This document shows, in pieces, positions 1 through 12,000 of a DNA stretch of 50,776 bases. Each line of letters begins with the position of its first letter. Within the stretch, counting starts at the first letter, position 1. Made by a program: the position numbers and the translations under genes. The DNA comes from Vitrella brassicaformis (taxonomy: Eukaryota; Sar; Vitrellaceae): assembly GCA_001179505.1 (NCBI GenBank), contig CDMY01000465.1:20454-71229 (forward strand). The letters run 5' to 3'. Under the pieces are notes generated by a model that did not search any database, was not told the origin of the DNA, and saw only the letters and a program-made list of their open reading frames with translations.

Positions 1-970
1 GCCACACGCATGGCTGTGTTGATGGGGACGGCTGCGCTGCGGCTGGCTGTGTATGTGGTGGGAGCGGAGGCGCTTGAGGGACCTGCAGAGGGTGGCACCT
101 CGTGCGTGGCGTCGAGGCTGCTCGAGAAGTCGAGGGCGAGCACGCCATCGCAGGACAGAGGGAGGCCGGATGACGAGAGGGGCTGGGTGGGGGGCAGACG
201 GCCCTCTTTGAGCTCCGCCCAGAAGAGGAAGATGTCCTTGGTGAGGTTGTCAGGACACACGACGCCCATCGCCAGCAGGCACCTGTGGCAGTGGATAGTC
301 AGCGAGAGGCCCTTGACAGCTGATCCAGCATGCTGAAGGGGATCTCGTAGGGGTCGGGGATGCTGCGGGCGGTCTCGGCGATCGTGGCGATGTTGTAGAT
401 GTCGATGAAGTCCGCCACGTCGATGTAATGCCCGGGTGAGGAGATCGGCACCACCTCCTCGGCCACGTAGGGGCGCTTCTCCACCAGCCTCTTCCTCTCT
501 CCGTCGACCTTCAGCGTCAGGTCGAGCTCTCTGGCGGGGTTGTTCTTGTTCGTCAATGCCTCGATAAAACGAACAAACGGCGCCCGCCCCTCCCGGCCTC
601 CAGCGCACCAACTTGCCACCAAGGTCCTCCTGGTCGACAGCTTTGTTGAGCTTCCTCAGCCGGGCTTCCTCGATGACAGCCGCCACGAAACTCTCCTGCC
701 TCGTCCGGTTGTTGGCCTCCCTCACTGCAGCAGTGTCACCGGCGGCATCGATATCTCCAGGGCACGGCCAGGTCTTGAAGGCGACTTCCTGCCCATCCCT
801 GACGCCCTTGAACGCCCAAGCAAAGCTGCCCTTGCCCAGCACGCCGGTCAGCTGGTACTGCTGCCCGCCGCGCAGGTGGATGCTACCGTCGACAAAAGTC
901 TTCCTGACCGGATATGCCGATAAATGGCTGGCGGCGGTCCGCCGGCGGATGGCTCTTGCACGTCCGTCAT
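1..970 (-). CDS. Divergent protein-kinase-like gene, frame-disrupted and cut by the window edge
   Basis: The start used is the ATG at 970 (MTDVQEPSAGG). A kinase-like N-lobe follows: a glycine loop (LTGVLGKGSFAWAFKG), then VAFKTW with the likely ATP-anchoring lysine, near 790-870. The coding-like sequence then changes frame near 905, near 575-625 and near 314-322. The last part reads VKGLSL, a degenerate catalytic-loop region, and ALDFSSSLD in the place of a DFG motif; the C-terminus lies beyond base 1. The change near 318 fits loss of one G. The one near 600 could instead be a 47-nt GT-AG intron. HRD and DFG are not intact, so phosphotransfer is doubtful. A second kinase-like gene at 30579-32456 has a similar N-lobe and is perhaps a paralogue. 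Alternatives are a decaying pseudogene or indel errors in the assembly. Confidence 0.5.
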
Positions 971-1154
971 CGTCAAGCGGCTGTAATGACAGGTTGTTGA
1001 AAAAAAGGTTGCCCCCGTCTGTCCCCAATTCTCGAATTCTCGACAGCTCGCTCCCTTCTTTCTCCCAAACAAACGCCGAGCCGCCCAGACAGAGGCTGAG
1101 GCTGTATCACAGAGAAGTGAAGGCCAACCAACAATTGCCCTGTGCGAGGCCGCG
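971..1154. promoter_or_regulatory. Divergent upstream region between kinase-like gene and PI4K
   Basis: The two start codons point away from each other with 184 bp between them, so both promoters must lie here or overlap the 5' ends. I see no TATA box or other clear element. This is inferred from gene positions only. Confidence 0.4.
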
Positions 1155-4100
1155 ATGATGTCACGAGCCCCGCCTTTCTACTTGTCGGGCGTCCCTCACA
1201 CATCGTCTGCAGCCCACTCGAGCGCCTCAGCAGCACCGCGCAGCAGCGACAATGCTAGCAATTACCCCAGCTCGCTCGTCGGCAGCTGCTTCGTCTGCTG
1301 TGCATTCCGCGATAAGGATGACGGCACGCAGCAGGACCAGCAGGGCCATGTGTTGATGCACCAGCACACCGACCCGTTTGTGCGGTGGCGAGATAAGTGG
1401 AAGGGCGTGTTTGACCGGCTGCTGAAGCGGCCGGAGACTGGCGTGGAGGCGGAGGTGTTTCAGATACTGGCGGGCATTCTGGCGGGCGAGGCCGTGACGG
1501 AGCAGCTTTACAGTATCTACCAGAGGAAACGGAGCGTCGTGGCACTGTTCGTGCCTGAAATCGGTGCACACACCAAACAGAGAGGAGGGGAAACACCAGC
1601 ACCCTACCCTTGGTCTTTTCCCTCTCTCTGTCTGCCCTCTGGGTTTGTGCGTGTGTTTCGTCCATCCATCCACAATGTATGTGTGCAGCCAACTATCTTC
1701 TGCACGGTGCGGAGCCCAATCGCTCCCACCTGGAGCAGGTCATACTGACCCTCTCCTCCCACGACCTGCAGCTGGCCCACCAGTTCTGGTGGTACCTCCA
1801 AGGCTCCATGATGCCCCCTGTGCTTGTGGAGGGCCAGCTGACTCAGCCCAAGCCACATGCAAGGGTGGAGCTGCTCAAGCGGGCCTTTGAGGAGGCGGGC
1901 AAGGAGGCCGTCAGCGGCGGCAAGCGGCCGGCAAAGAGGGAGATCACTGCGCAGGTGAGAGAGGGGGTGTGGGTGTGGGGTGCATGGGTCGCGAGCAGGT
2001 CTGTGTGTGTTGTGATTGTGTGTGGGGGTGGTAGGATGATTCCAGTGAGAAGGCGGATGATGGCGCGTCGATCGACAAGAGCCAGCTGATGCACCGCTTC
2101 AGGAAGGTAGGTATACACCACGCACACGTGTTTCTTCCGTGTGTCGTCCATCCATCCATTCATTTGGGCGTTATGTCATTCGCCATGCAGACGCCCGATT
2201 TCATCGACGGCCTCGCCAACATTTCTCGCAACCTGGTGGCCATCAAGAGAAGAGACCTCAGGAAAGAGGTGAGGGAGCAATGCCACTCACCGCATCGATG
2301 TCTGCAGCCACTGTGTGGTTGATTTGTGTGCCAACTGATAGGAGCTGCAGCGGCAGCTGGGCATTCTCAACGAGATGCTGCCGGCTGATGTGTACATACC
2401 CGTGCTCAACAGACAGAAAGGAGGTGCGTGTGCCAGCCCAGCCAGCCCCCTCCCACCCACCACCACCAGACACCAAAACCTCTCCTGTGTGCAATGCACT
2501 TGTTGCAGAGAGCGAGTCGTTTGTGGCCCACACGGTGCTGCATATTCCCGTCGAGGAGGCATTCTGTCTGCATTCGAAGGACAGGGCGCCCTTCCACGTG
2601 TGCGTCGAGGTGCTCGAGACCGACATGGACGACGACAATGAGTGGGACACGAGAGAGGTGTGCCCCCCAACACACGTGCATCCATCTGTGTGTGTGCGCG
2701 CCATCTTTCCCCTCCCATCTCTTTGCCATGTCAGGCCAACAAGACGGAGAGCGTGTTCGAGCTCATGAAGAAGTCCTTCACCCCCATGCACAACGCGTAC
2801 AGCCGACGCGACTCCTACACACACACACACGACTGGCAACACAAGGCCCCCACCCACCACAACCACCCCCACGCCCACCCCTCCATGCGCCACTCGGCCC
2901 CCCTCCCGCCCCTCTCCCCGTCAGCCGACCACCAAGCAGCAGCAAGTGCCAGTGGCAACTCGGCACACGAGCACGAAGGAAGCGATGCCCACAGCTGCGC
3001 TTATCATGGTGCTGCTGGTGTGGATGAGAAGAGTGAAGGCAGGGCGGCGGCTGGTGAGCCGAAGGGGGGCGGGGGCGGGAGCGACGGCGCGGAGCTGTTC
3101 ATCGACCCTGCTGTCGGCAGCCTGATCGTCTCACAGGTGCGTTGGCGCGCGCAAGGGATGCATGGACATCCACATGTTTGGATGCCTGTGCGTGTGCGTG
3201 TGTGTGTGTGCTGCAGATGCCGGAGGAGCAGAAGCAGCATGGCGAGCACTCCCCGTTTCCCCCCCCTGGCCGCGCCCGGATGCCCAGCACCCACAGCCAC
3301 GTGTACTCCCACACCCAGCCCGCCACGCCATACGTCAACGACGACACCAACAGGCGAGAGAGAACCATCACTGAGGAGGAGACCAGAGGTATGTAGCCAC
3401 ACCCACACACACACAGATGAATCGATGGGGGGCATCTGCTTGTGTGCATGGCAGGTTGGAATCCGCCCATCGTCAGCCACAATGTGAGCATGGCAGCGTC
3501 GGCGGTGCGCTCGTCCGACCGGCTGGAGGGAGACGATGACGACGACAACTTCGAGCTCACACAGGAAGAGCTGCAGTTCTTCGTAAGCCACCGCCACATC
3601 TCTCTTCCTCTCACTCTCATTCTCTCACTCTCTCTCTCCCGGTGTGTGTGCAGGAGCGTGTCAAGCAGAAGGGCGGTGCGCGTGGCATCTTCGGCCAAGT
3701 GACGTGGGAGCAGGTGCAGGAGCGTGTGCGCAAGGCCTCCAAGTTCGGTGGCGAACGGGGATGGCGGCTCGTGTCGGTCATCGTCAAGACCAACTGCGAG
3801 CTGCGCCAGGAACAGCTGGCCGCACAGCTGCTCGGCTGGTTCCAGCGGGTAACTAACACGTGCGCAAGAGAGAGGCCGAGGGAGAGAGAGAAATGCGTGC
3901 TGCACGTGTGGCTTGGCTGCATGTCCTGCGTATCAGGTGTGGTCTCGCGCGAAGCTGAAGCTGTGGCTGAAGCCCTTCCACGTGCTGTCGACGTCGTACG
4001 ATGCCGGTGGGTGGGCAGGAGGGCCGCGTGTGTGGTGAAGGCATATGTGTGTCTCTGTGTGTGTGTGGTTTGTCCATGCAGGTCTGATAGAGACGATCCC

Positions 4101-5038
4101 CGACGCGATATCGATCGACTCACTCAAGAAGACCTTCCCGGGCTTTGTGTCGATCAAGGACTACTTCGAGCGGGTCAGCCAGCAGGACCAGAGAAAGCAC
4201 CCGCACAACGAACACACACACACGAAGCATTGGTCTGTGGTGCTGCTGTGTGTGTGGGTGTCATATGTGCAGACGTACCCCCACTCCCGTCTGCTGCAGA
4301 AGGCCAAGCTCAACTACGTCGCCTCAATGGCCGCCTACTCCATCGCTTGCTACATCCTGTCAATAAGGGACCGGTAGGCACACACATTCTCCCTCCCGCT
4401 CTCTCTCCCCCTCCACACTCGTACACAATTTTCAGGCACAATGGGAACATTTTGATCGACACCGAGGGCCACGTCATCCACGTCGACTTCGGCTTCATGC
4501 TGTCTAACGCCCCCGGGAACGTGCGGTTCGAGCCGCCCTTGTTCAAGCTCACCAACGAGCTGCTCGAGGTCATGGAGGGGCCGCGCTCGACGCTCTTCAG
4601 AAAGTTCCGCGCCAGAGTCGTCAAGGGCTTCTTGGCTGTGAGGAGGGAGATGGACAACCTCTTGGGGCTCATTGAAATGATGATGCTCGGTAGGCAATTG
4701 CGCACGCAAACAGAGACACGACACCGTTCGCTCGCTCATTCGTTTCTCTCTCTGTGCGTTAAGGTGAGGAGAACATAGCGTTGCCGTGTTTTGCGTCGGG
4801 TCACGATGCGGTCATCGGCGGCATCCGGGAGAAGATCCCCGAGATGATGCCCGAGCTGGACTTCAGGCAGCACATACACAACCTCATCGACGCATCCGTC
4901 GACAACTGGCGGTCACGATGGTCCGTACGGATGCCCTCACACACACACGGATGCCATCGCTGCTGCACGTGTGTGTTGTGTGGTGTCTTGTGTGTCAGGT
5001 ACGACAAGTATCAGCGGTACTTCGTGGGCATCATGTGA
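1155..5038 (+). CDS. PI4KB: Phosphatidylinositol 4-kinase, type III-beta
   Basis: Sixteen exons can be read: 1155-1563, 1689-1954, 2035-2106, 2191-2268, 2342-2423, 2509-2657, 2735-3136, 3217-3388, 3455-3582, 3654-3848, 3937-4006, 4082-4173, 4273-4373, 4436-4689, 4764-4920 and 4999-5038. They sum to 889 codons. Exon 2 has the lipid-kinase helical segment (HQFWWYLQGS). The middle (2735-3388) is a long low-complexity insert rich in His, Pro, Ser and Gly. The C-terminal catalytic domain has VIVKTNCELRQEQLA, the catalytic loop SIRDRHNGNI and the metal-binding HVDFGFML, all intact, and ends YDKYQRYFVGIM. This arrangement matches PI4KIII-beta, which makes PI4P on Golgi and endosomal membranes in eukaryotes generally; the apicomplexan orthologue is a known drug target. 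The start is the first ATG of the open 5' exon; the N-terminus is poorly conserved, so it could differ. Confidence 0.93.
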
Positions 5039-5422
5039 TGACTGGACCGCCTGGACCGATCGATCGCACCCATTGCCATCGTGCCCGGCAGTTTTTGATG
5101 CCTGCCTGCCTGCCTGCCTGTGTCGATTCGTTGCCCTCTGCCTGACAGTTTTGCCACGTTGCTGCGAGCATTCCGCTCGCCCCCTCGTTCATTTCCCACC
5201 ACACGCTTGCGTCTGCCTGGTTGGTGCTGATTTGAGGCAGCAAGGAGGGAGATGCAGACGGATGGGGGCGAAGTGAATGAGGGCGCGACGAGGACAAATG
5301 GACAAGCTAACGTGAATGCTACTTCACGAGGTGAGGCTTTAGGGTTCGCGGGGTTCCAGGGTTTCAAAGTTTCCCATAAGTTTCCGGGTGCCATTTCGTT
5401 CGTTAACCTCTAAGACCTTGCC
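5039..5422. other. Intergenic; telo-box-like motif
   Basis: No gene is seen. It holds the 3' flank of the PI4K gene and the promoter of the reductase-like gene. A telomere-like TTTAGGGTT (reverse complement AACCCTAAA) lies at 5338-5346, 77 bp upstream of the next ATG. Confidence 0.4.
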
Positions 5423-7146
5423 ATGGCTGTCCTTTTCACTCTTCTCTTCACCTCGATTGCCGGCCTGAGCTCTCTCGGCAGCGGCGCGCCCAGTCCTCCT
5501 CTGTGCGGCGCTTGGTGCCGGACAGCACCTGACGATGAAGCATGTGAAGTCGACAAGAGGCTCACTTCCTGCACGGGAGAGTACTGCAACACCACATGCG
5601 GGCTCTGGTGAGAAACACGGGCTGACACAATGAGATCCATCGAATCGAATCAAGCGGTGTGTGTGTGTTGTGATCACTCTTGATGCAGGTCGATGAACAT
5701 GCTGAGTGGCGAAAAGCCGCCCATCCCATGCGCTATATTTGAGATGAGCGCCGGCTACCCGATCGGGACAAAGCCATGCAGACCAGACTGCCTCGGGCCT
5801 GAGGTCTCGCCGGCGCGGTGGCCCCTGCCGCTGGGTCTGGGCTTGCTGTGCTGCAACGACGAGTGCATGCCGGCTGTACAGGTGAGCATCAGCAGGTCCC
5901 AAGTGTGTGGAGCATGATGACTTGACTCTCGCTCTGTTGCTGGTACTCTCTTGCAGCGGAGGCATGCATTTCACCCCGAGTACCAGTGTGGCGTAATGCA
6001 GGTGGGTCACAGGCAGGCAGGCAGGGAGGGAGGGAGGGAGGGAGGGAGGAAGCGCGTGTGTGGCCATTGATGGGCTGGCTTCTGTGTGTCTGTGTGGGAT
6101 GCATTCAGTGTCCCTGCAACGTCTTCGGCAGCGACTGCCCTGATGATTGGAAGCGGGTAACCCGGCTGACCAAGACCCCTCTGGACCCCTCAACGGCCCA
6201 GCAGCTGTACCTGTACCTCTCTATCCCCGACTGGCATGCAGTCATGGCCTCATTCGAGCTGGGCGGCGCCACGCGCATCTTCGTCACACACGACATGGTC
6301 TCATCAGACATGCCCGAGGCCGACTACTCGATCGCGAGCGTCACCACGCCCGGCGTGATCGAGCTGCTCTCACAGACACCCCTGGCGTACCTCCACCCCA
6401 ACGCAACGGCCACGGCTCGCGCCATCCGTGCAATGCCGAATGACGTCGACCGTCCTGGTCTGGTCGTCAACCCATCTGTGGGCGCCTTCATGAACAGCAA
6501 AGGCACGACGCTGATGGGCGCCCTCACCAGTGGCGACTCTTATGGCGATCGGCTTCTATTGGTCAGCACAGGAGTGGGTCTCGGGGCGATTCGCGCAACA
6601 GTTGAGACGCTGCTGAAGGAGAGGGGCATACTGTCACGGCTGAAGCAGGTCATCGTGTACACCGGCGACCGGTCAGTGACACACCTGCCGTACCGTGCTC
6701 ACGTGGAGGGATGGCTGACCGAGGCCGACATCGAGACAGTGGTCGTCTTGAGCCGGCAGGATGACAGCTGCAGTGAGACCGATCCCCTCTGCGCAACGGC
6801 TCACGAGGCGTCCAAGCGACTGCCCCGACTGCTCGCGGCCAACCCCACCGTGCAACGATTCGTCAACGGCACGTCCACTGATGTCAACACACCGATGGCC
6901 GAGCAACAGATGCAAATGCGCAGCCTTAGTTGGCGAGGCGGCAAGATCTACGTGCAGCACGCCGTCGGTCTGGATATGGCCAAGGGGGGCAAGCTAGCGG
7001 CCGATGGGTGGACGTTCGGCAACACGATGGTGGTGTGTGTGGGGCGGTTCGAGATGGTCGACCAGCTGCCCGATGTGCTGCGGGCCGTCTGTCAAGATGA
7101 GGGCCAGGAATGCAGACGATTCATCGACGAGCGGCTGTTCCAGTAG
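5423..7146 (+). CDS. Secreted Cys-rich protein with ferredoxin-reductase-like FAD/NAD(P) module
   Basis: Four exons (5423-5607, 5689-5881, 5957-6001, 6109-7146) give 486 residues. The N-terminus MAVLFTLLFTSIAGLSSL is a good signal peptide. About 130 residues with many cysteines follow (for example LCGAWC, CTGEYCNTTCG, LLCCNDEC, QCPCNVFG), which suggests disulfides outside the cytosol. From about residue 170 the protein resembles the ferredoxin-NADP reductase superfamily: DYSIASVTTPG resembles the FAD-binding RxYSxxS strand without its Arg. LLLVSTGVGLGAIRATVETL is the Gly-rich pyrophosphate loop, followed by VIVYTGDRSVTHLPY and VVVLSRQDD as in the NAD(P)-binding half. The closest pattern I know is the plant family annotated FAD/NAD(P)-binding oxidoreductase. 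Substrate and electron partner are unknown. Cofactor binding is inferred. Confidence 0.7.
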
Positions 7147-7853
7147 ACGGCCTTACGTGACGAATGAATGTGTGTTGGTGTACGTAATGGGGTGGGCGGT
7201 GTCGATAGTATGAATGTGCCATGCACAGCACACAGGGAGTATTGGTTGTTAGCTGCGTGTGCAGCCCAGCCCTTTCTCGGTGTGTCTATGAAGGAAGCTA
7301 TTTTTCTGTCGGCCGGCAGTGTTGCTCAGTCTGTAGTGGCTCGGACTGACCGATCGATGAGTTTGCAAGGGCTGTTCAGCACTGGTCGATTTACCTTGGT
7401 TGCTCCCCGGTTCATGTTGTTGTCTTCACTGGCACTCAGTCGCTTGCTGCCTTCGACGCGCAGCAGTCGGGAAGAGTGCAGTGCACGAGGTGACGTTAGC
7501 CGGCGAGGGCCTACCCATGGAGGTCTACGTATGGTTTGTGCGGCATATCGAGGTTGAACAGAGACTTATTCGAAGTTGGAAACACATTGAGTCATAGCAA
7601 CGGCAGGCAGAGTTTGTCGATCTCTCATGAAATGAACTGTGTCAATCGACCAACCCTCAATCACGCGAGCATCCGACGGACGGACAGGACAAAGGGGCAT
7701 TGCACAGCCGAGACACGAAGAGAGACAAGACACGACCTAAGTACCCTCCTTTCAGATCAAGTCCTTTTTTCCTTCTTCAGAAGCAATTTTCTACAACCGT
7801 TTTCTTTCCACGGACGACCACGCGTCCACGTCTTTCCACCATCTCCTAAGTCA
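7147..7853. other. Intergenic, 3' ends of two convergent genes
   Basis: No convincing coding exon, RNA gene or repeat is seen in these about 700 bp. Short ORFs here lack splice context and protein-like composition. The reductase-like gene and the RING gene both end into this region. Confidence 0.4.
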
Positions 7854-8851
7854 TCACGGGCTGACTGCATCGAAGTAATCACCTGCGATGGACACATCAT
7901 CGCCGTCACCGTTGACGGAGACCATGTCCTCTTCGTATCTCGTGTCCAAGTGCGGGCGCCGCTTCTCCTTCTTTATGGCCTTCAGGGATTTCTTCGACTG
8001 GCGCTTGTTTTTTCGTGACACACATCACACGGAGGAACAAGAGGTACACCTCATGCATGTCAGAACCAAACAGGCCGGCTTGCTTACTTTGATTTTCTGC
8101 TTGATGCGTTTGGCCCTTGCCTCCCGAAGTTGCTGCACGACATCGCGGAGGCCGTAGTTGACCCGGACATCAGCCTGTGCCGTTTTTTCCCTGACGAGAC
8201 ACACGCATACAAGCCACGAGACACGAGACACGACAGGGACACGTGCATGTTTTCTGCTGTCCATGACGATCTATCAGATGCCCTCTCTGCACAAGTCTGG
8301 CGTACATGCACAAGGGGCAGACGGCTACGCGACGACTGCTCCTGCGGAACTCAGTGCGAATCAGTCTTCGAACGCACTGATTGACAAGGAGGCATTCCAT
8401 GTGTTCATCATTGACAGTGTGTGTGCACAGAATCACGGACCTTCGCGCAAAAGGAGTGACCTGACGGCAGATGGTTGGGTGGATGGATGACACACCGCAC
8501 AAGACAACACACACGTCCCCCCAGAACCCCCCAGGGCCTCTCTCTCTCGCTCTTTCTCTCTCTGCGTGCGTGTGTGTGCGAATATTTGCTCACCGCATGG
8601 GAGAACTTGAGGCTGCTTGTCGACCTTTTCGTGGTGCCAGTCCTTGAAGCACACGCCGCACTGGGGAACTTCAATTCCCGCCATCAGATACGCGAGAGCT
8701 CCCTGGAAGTTATGCGCAAGTTGTCCGCCCTAGTCTCGACGCGAAATAAGCTGCCCTCACCTTGGGTTGATTGGACGCCGAGGTCCCCCGCGCTGGCAGC
8801 GTTGAGTTCGAGCCTGGGGGCGCATGGGGGCGGCCTGATACTGCATGCCAT
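7854..8851 (-). CDS. Small C3HC4-type RING finger protein
   Basis: Six exons in gene order (8851-8761, 8698-8594, 8460-8441, 8376-8243, 8190-8088, 8003-7854) give about 200 residues; one exon is only 20 nt. The RING is assembled across exons 2-4: CGVC, then LPCGHSFCAKC and finally VCPLC, so all eight zinc ligands (C3HC4) are present. A basic helical tail follows (REARAKRIKQKIK, then KKSLKAIKKEKRR), and the end is acidic (VSVNGDGDDVSIAGDYFDAV). Such proteins usually act as E3 ubiquitin ligases; that activity is inferred from the RING alone. The basic tail could bind nucleic acid or be a nuclear signal. The exact start is open: ATG 8851 gives frame continuity with the acceptor before 8698, and ATG 8684 is an alternative. 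Confidence 0.75.
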
Positions 8852-9001
8852 CAGTGCGCGTGCATTCCGTTGGTCAACAGACGAGCTAGGAGATGGAGGG
8901 AGGCCCCAACAGGAGAAGTGAACTCAGGCGACTGCGAAGCCCGGACGTAAGACCACGAGTACTGCAACCCACATGCGCAGATCTTGTCACTCACACACAG
9001 C
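8852..9001. promoter_or_regulatory. Divergent upstream region, RING gene / coiled-coil gene
   Basis: Only 150 bp separate the proposed start codons of the two divergent genes. No specific motif is recognised. The right boundary is uncertain because the first exon of the coiled-coil gene is not settled. Confidence 0.3.
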
Positions 9002-12000
9002 ATGAATCAATGGGAGGCAAGAGAGACGATGTATGACACTTTTTTCCGCCGAATGCTCCGCTACAGGCACCATCCGACTCGTCGGTTTTGTCTCTGATTG
9101 TCTCTTTGTATGTCCCCCTTTGTGCATTGCAGGAGGGTGCAGAGGCATCGCGGTTCCCCTCCCTGGTAGCCCCAGCTCGTGCGGCAGCCGATGAGTCCTC
9201 CCGCCCACCTGCTGGTGCCCCGGGCAAGCGGCCCGAGAACAGCATGTGGGAGCTTTTCGGCCGACCCACACTCGCTACACTGGAGCAACAAGCTTCACGA
9301 AAGAGGCCCGCCATCGAGGTACACACACACGGACTCATCTCATCGATTGCACATGCGTATGTCGGTCATGTGTTGTCCCGTTTAGTTTTCCCCTCCCGCC
9401 CCTCTGCCCGTCCCCGCTGCGCGAAAGATTGAGCCCCGGCCGTCCTCATCTCCATCAGAGCCGTCCGAGACACGGGAGCAGAGGCTGGGAGGGGCGTTGG
9501 AGCGGCGGCTTGTCAGAGTGGAAGAGGCGGCTGCCAACCTGTCGGTGAGTGGGTGCAAGCAGGGAAGAGATGGAGAATAAGATGGGCATGCCTTTTGTGT
9601 TGGTGTGTTGATGCAGAGCGATGTTGTGCAGTTGCATGTGCTGAGGAATCGTCTCGGGGAGGTGGAGGCGTCTGTACGTGAAGTGCGGGCCACTGTCGAT
9701 AGGCGAATCGCAGGAATCGATGTGGAAACGGTGATGTCTCATCTCCTGCTGTTCTACATAGAATCGATCTCTCTCTTGCTGTTGTCAGAACTACAAGGCG
9801 TCGGGATTCATGCGCGAATATGACGAAAGGGAGAGGAGGGCCAAGGAGTGGGTCAGGAACGAGCTGCAGAGCTTGAATGAACAGGTGAAACAGACACCCA
9901 TTCATCCCAACGAACACAGACACACACAGAGGGAGAGCTGTGTGTGCTCTGCAGATGGCGACCATCCGGTCGACGTCAGTGGACGCGGCACAGCGCAACC
10001 AAAACTCCATCGCTGGCCTCGCAAGGACCACACAGGCAATCCCAACACACAGAGACACGTGGCATGACAAATGTTCATCCCCTCATGCAGGCCATCGAGG
10101 CACGGCTAGACGGTGTCGACTCCTACCTGGGCCAGCTTCGGCATCGCATGGATTTTCTCTCGTCGAAGGCAGAGCAGGGGCGGCCGTCCGGCCACCCAGA
10201 CACAGGCGGCATCCTGCCTCTGTCTGAGGGAGGCCCACTTCAGCAAATGACGGCGCAGCGTCTGGCCGACGAGCAGAAGAAAATCGACGACCTCGCCAAG
10301 TCATTCGCTGACCAGATAAGGGTCGGCCAGGGACACAAATGTTGCATTATCATGCGTCCTTTCTTCTTTGCGTGTATGCGCAGAGCGTACAGAATCGCAT
10401 CGATGAGTTGGCTGGGAAGCAGGCAGAAGAGGCCAAAGAGCGACGGTCCATATCGGACAAGGCATTCAAACAGATCACTTCGCAGGTGGGGAATGAGTCA
10501 GCCATGCGCAACACACACACACACACACACACACACCTCTGTCCTTCAATGCAGGACGCTGCGCGAGCCAGTGACCTGCAAAAGCTCGAGACAGAGATCA
10601 CAGGCGTCGGGTGAGCATCAGACAGAGAGACGCATCTGTACCCCATCTGTATGTATGGCTGCAGCAATCAGGTCGACATGGAGCGGGAGGACCGTCGCGG
10701 CGCCCTCTCTGAGCTCGAGCAGAGGATGCAGCAGTCTATGGCCATGCAGGAGGACCGCAGCAAGGCGCTGCACCGGGAAGCAGCCTCGCAGCAGAGCCAG
10801 ATGATTGCCGAGTGGAAGGAGTCGGTCAAGAGCCTGCAGAAGCTCATCCACGCCACTCAGACAGAGGCACACGACAAAATTCACGTAGGCGGCAACACAC
10901 CCTTTTCGGCTGCTACAATGGATCGATCGCATCTCTGTATATGCGTGTGTGGATGCAGGCTGTGATGAAGGACAATGAGGAGAAGGAGGCGGCCCTGCTG
11001 GCAAGGCAGCTGAAGGTCAATAATGACATCACCACCAGGCTGGCTCGCCTGGAAGCGGCTGTCGACACCGAAGCGCGGCATCGTGAAGAGGCCATGCGGA
11101 AAGCAAGAGAGAAGCACGATGAGGTGAGACATGACGGAGAGAGCAGATACATGCTATGAGTCCATATCTGCCTGTATGATGCGGTCTGTCCATGCAGTCT
11201 CGGAAGGCGATCGAGAAGATCCAACTGAGCCTGGTGCACGCCATCGAGGAGCTTCGGGGCGAGTGGCAAGACTTTCTCAAAAGCACATCCAAGGCCATCG
11301 CCACCGCATCACATACTGCGCAGCAATACACCGACACACGGGTGGGCGGTGGGCGGTTGGGTGGGTCTGTTCCACTGTGTTCCTTCTCGTCATGTGTCTG
11401 TCCATGCCTTGTCATCTTGGTGCAGTACCAGGATTGCACGCAGCGGCTGGAGGGCCTTGACTCTCTCGTCAAAGCGACGACGGCTGCACTGACGAGGACG
11501 GAGGCACAAGTGGCTGACCTCAACTCCAACTACATCACAGACCTGCAGGCCACGGAAAGTGAGACACGACGGCCGTGAGGCCACACTGCTGCACGGATCA
11601 ATGCGTGCTGCAGCTCGGCTGAGGACTCGGATGTCCGACTCACAAGCGGCCGCATCAAGACAGATCACACAAGGTAGGGGAAGAGACAGAAGCGTCTGTG
11701 TCTCTCACGCAATGTGTTGATGCAGTCGAGTTTGAGCTGCGGTCGGTGGTGGACAAGCGATGTGCCGACACCGAAAGCATGGTGAGCAGGCAAGGCCTTA
11801 CAGCACAAGAGAGCACAGCGGTCGTTGCGAATCCTTTGCAGCTGAAGGAGGAGGGCCAACGTACCAAAGAGAGATGCGACACACTCGCCAAGGGCGTGGA
11901 CGGCACCATCGCACTCACCAGGGTAGGTGAGCATCATGTGCGCTACGACTTTCATCCGGTCTGTGCGTCTGTCCCAGAGCGCTTTGGAGAACCAAGTGCG

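Noticed and set aside
3099-3905. Long minus-strand ORF, 268 codons
   Set aside because: It lies across exons and introns of the PI4K gene on the other strand, and its composition follows the repeats there.
5339-6193. Minus-strand ORF, 284 codons
   Set aside because: Antisense shadow of the signal-peptide reductase gene; no protein-like motifs or splice context.
7147-7853. tRNA or other structured RNA
   Set aside because: No cloverleaf or B-box-like sequence found by eye.
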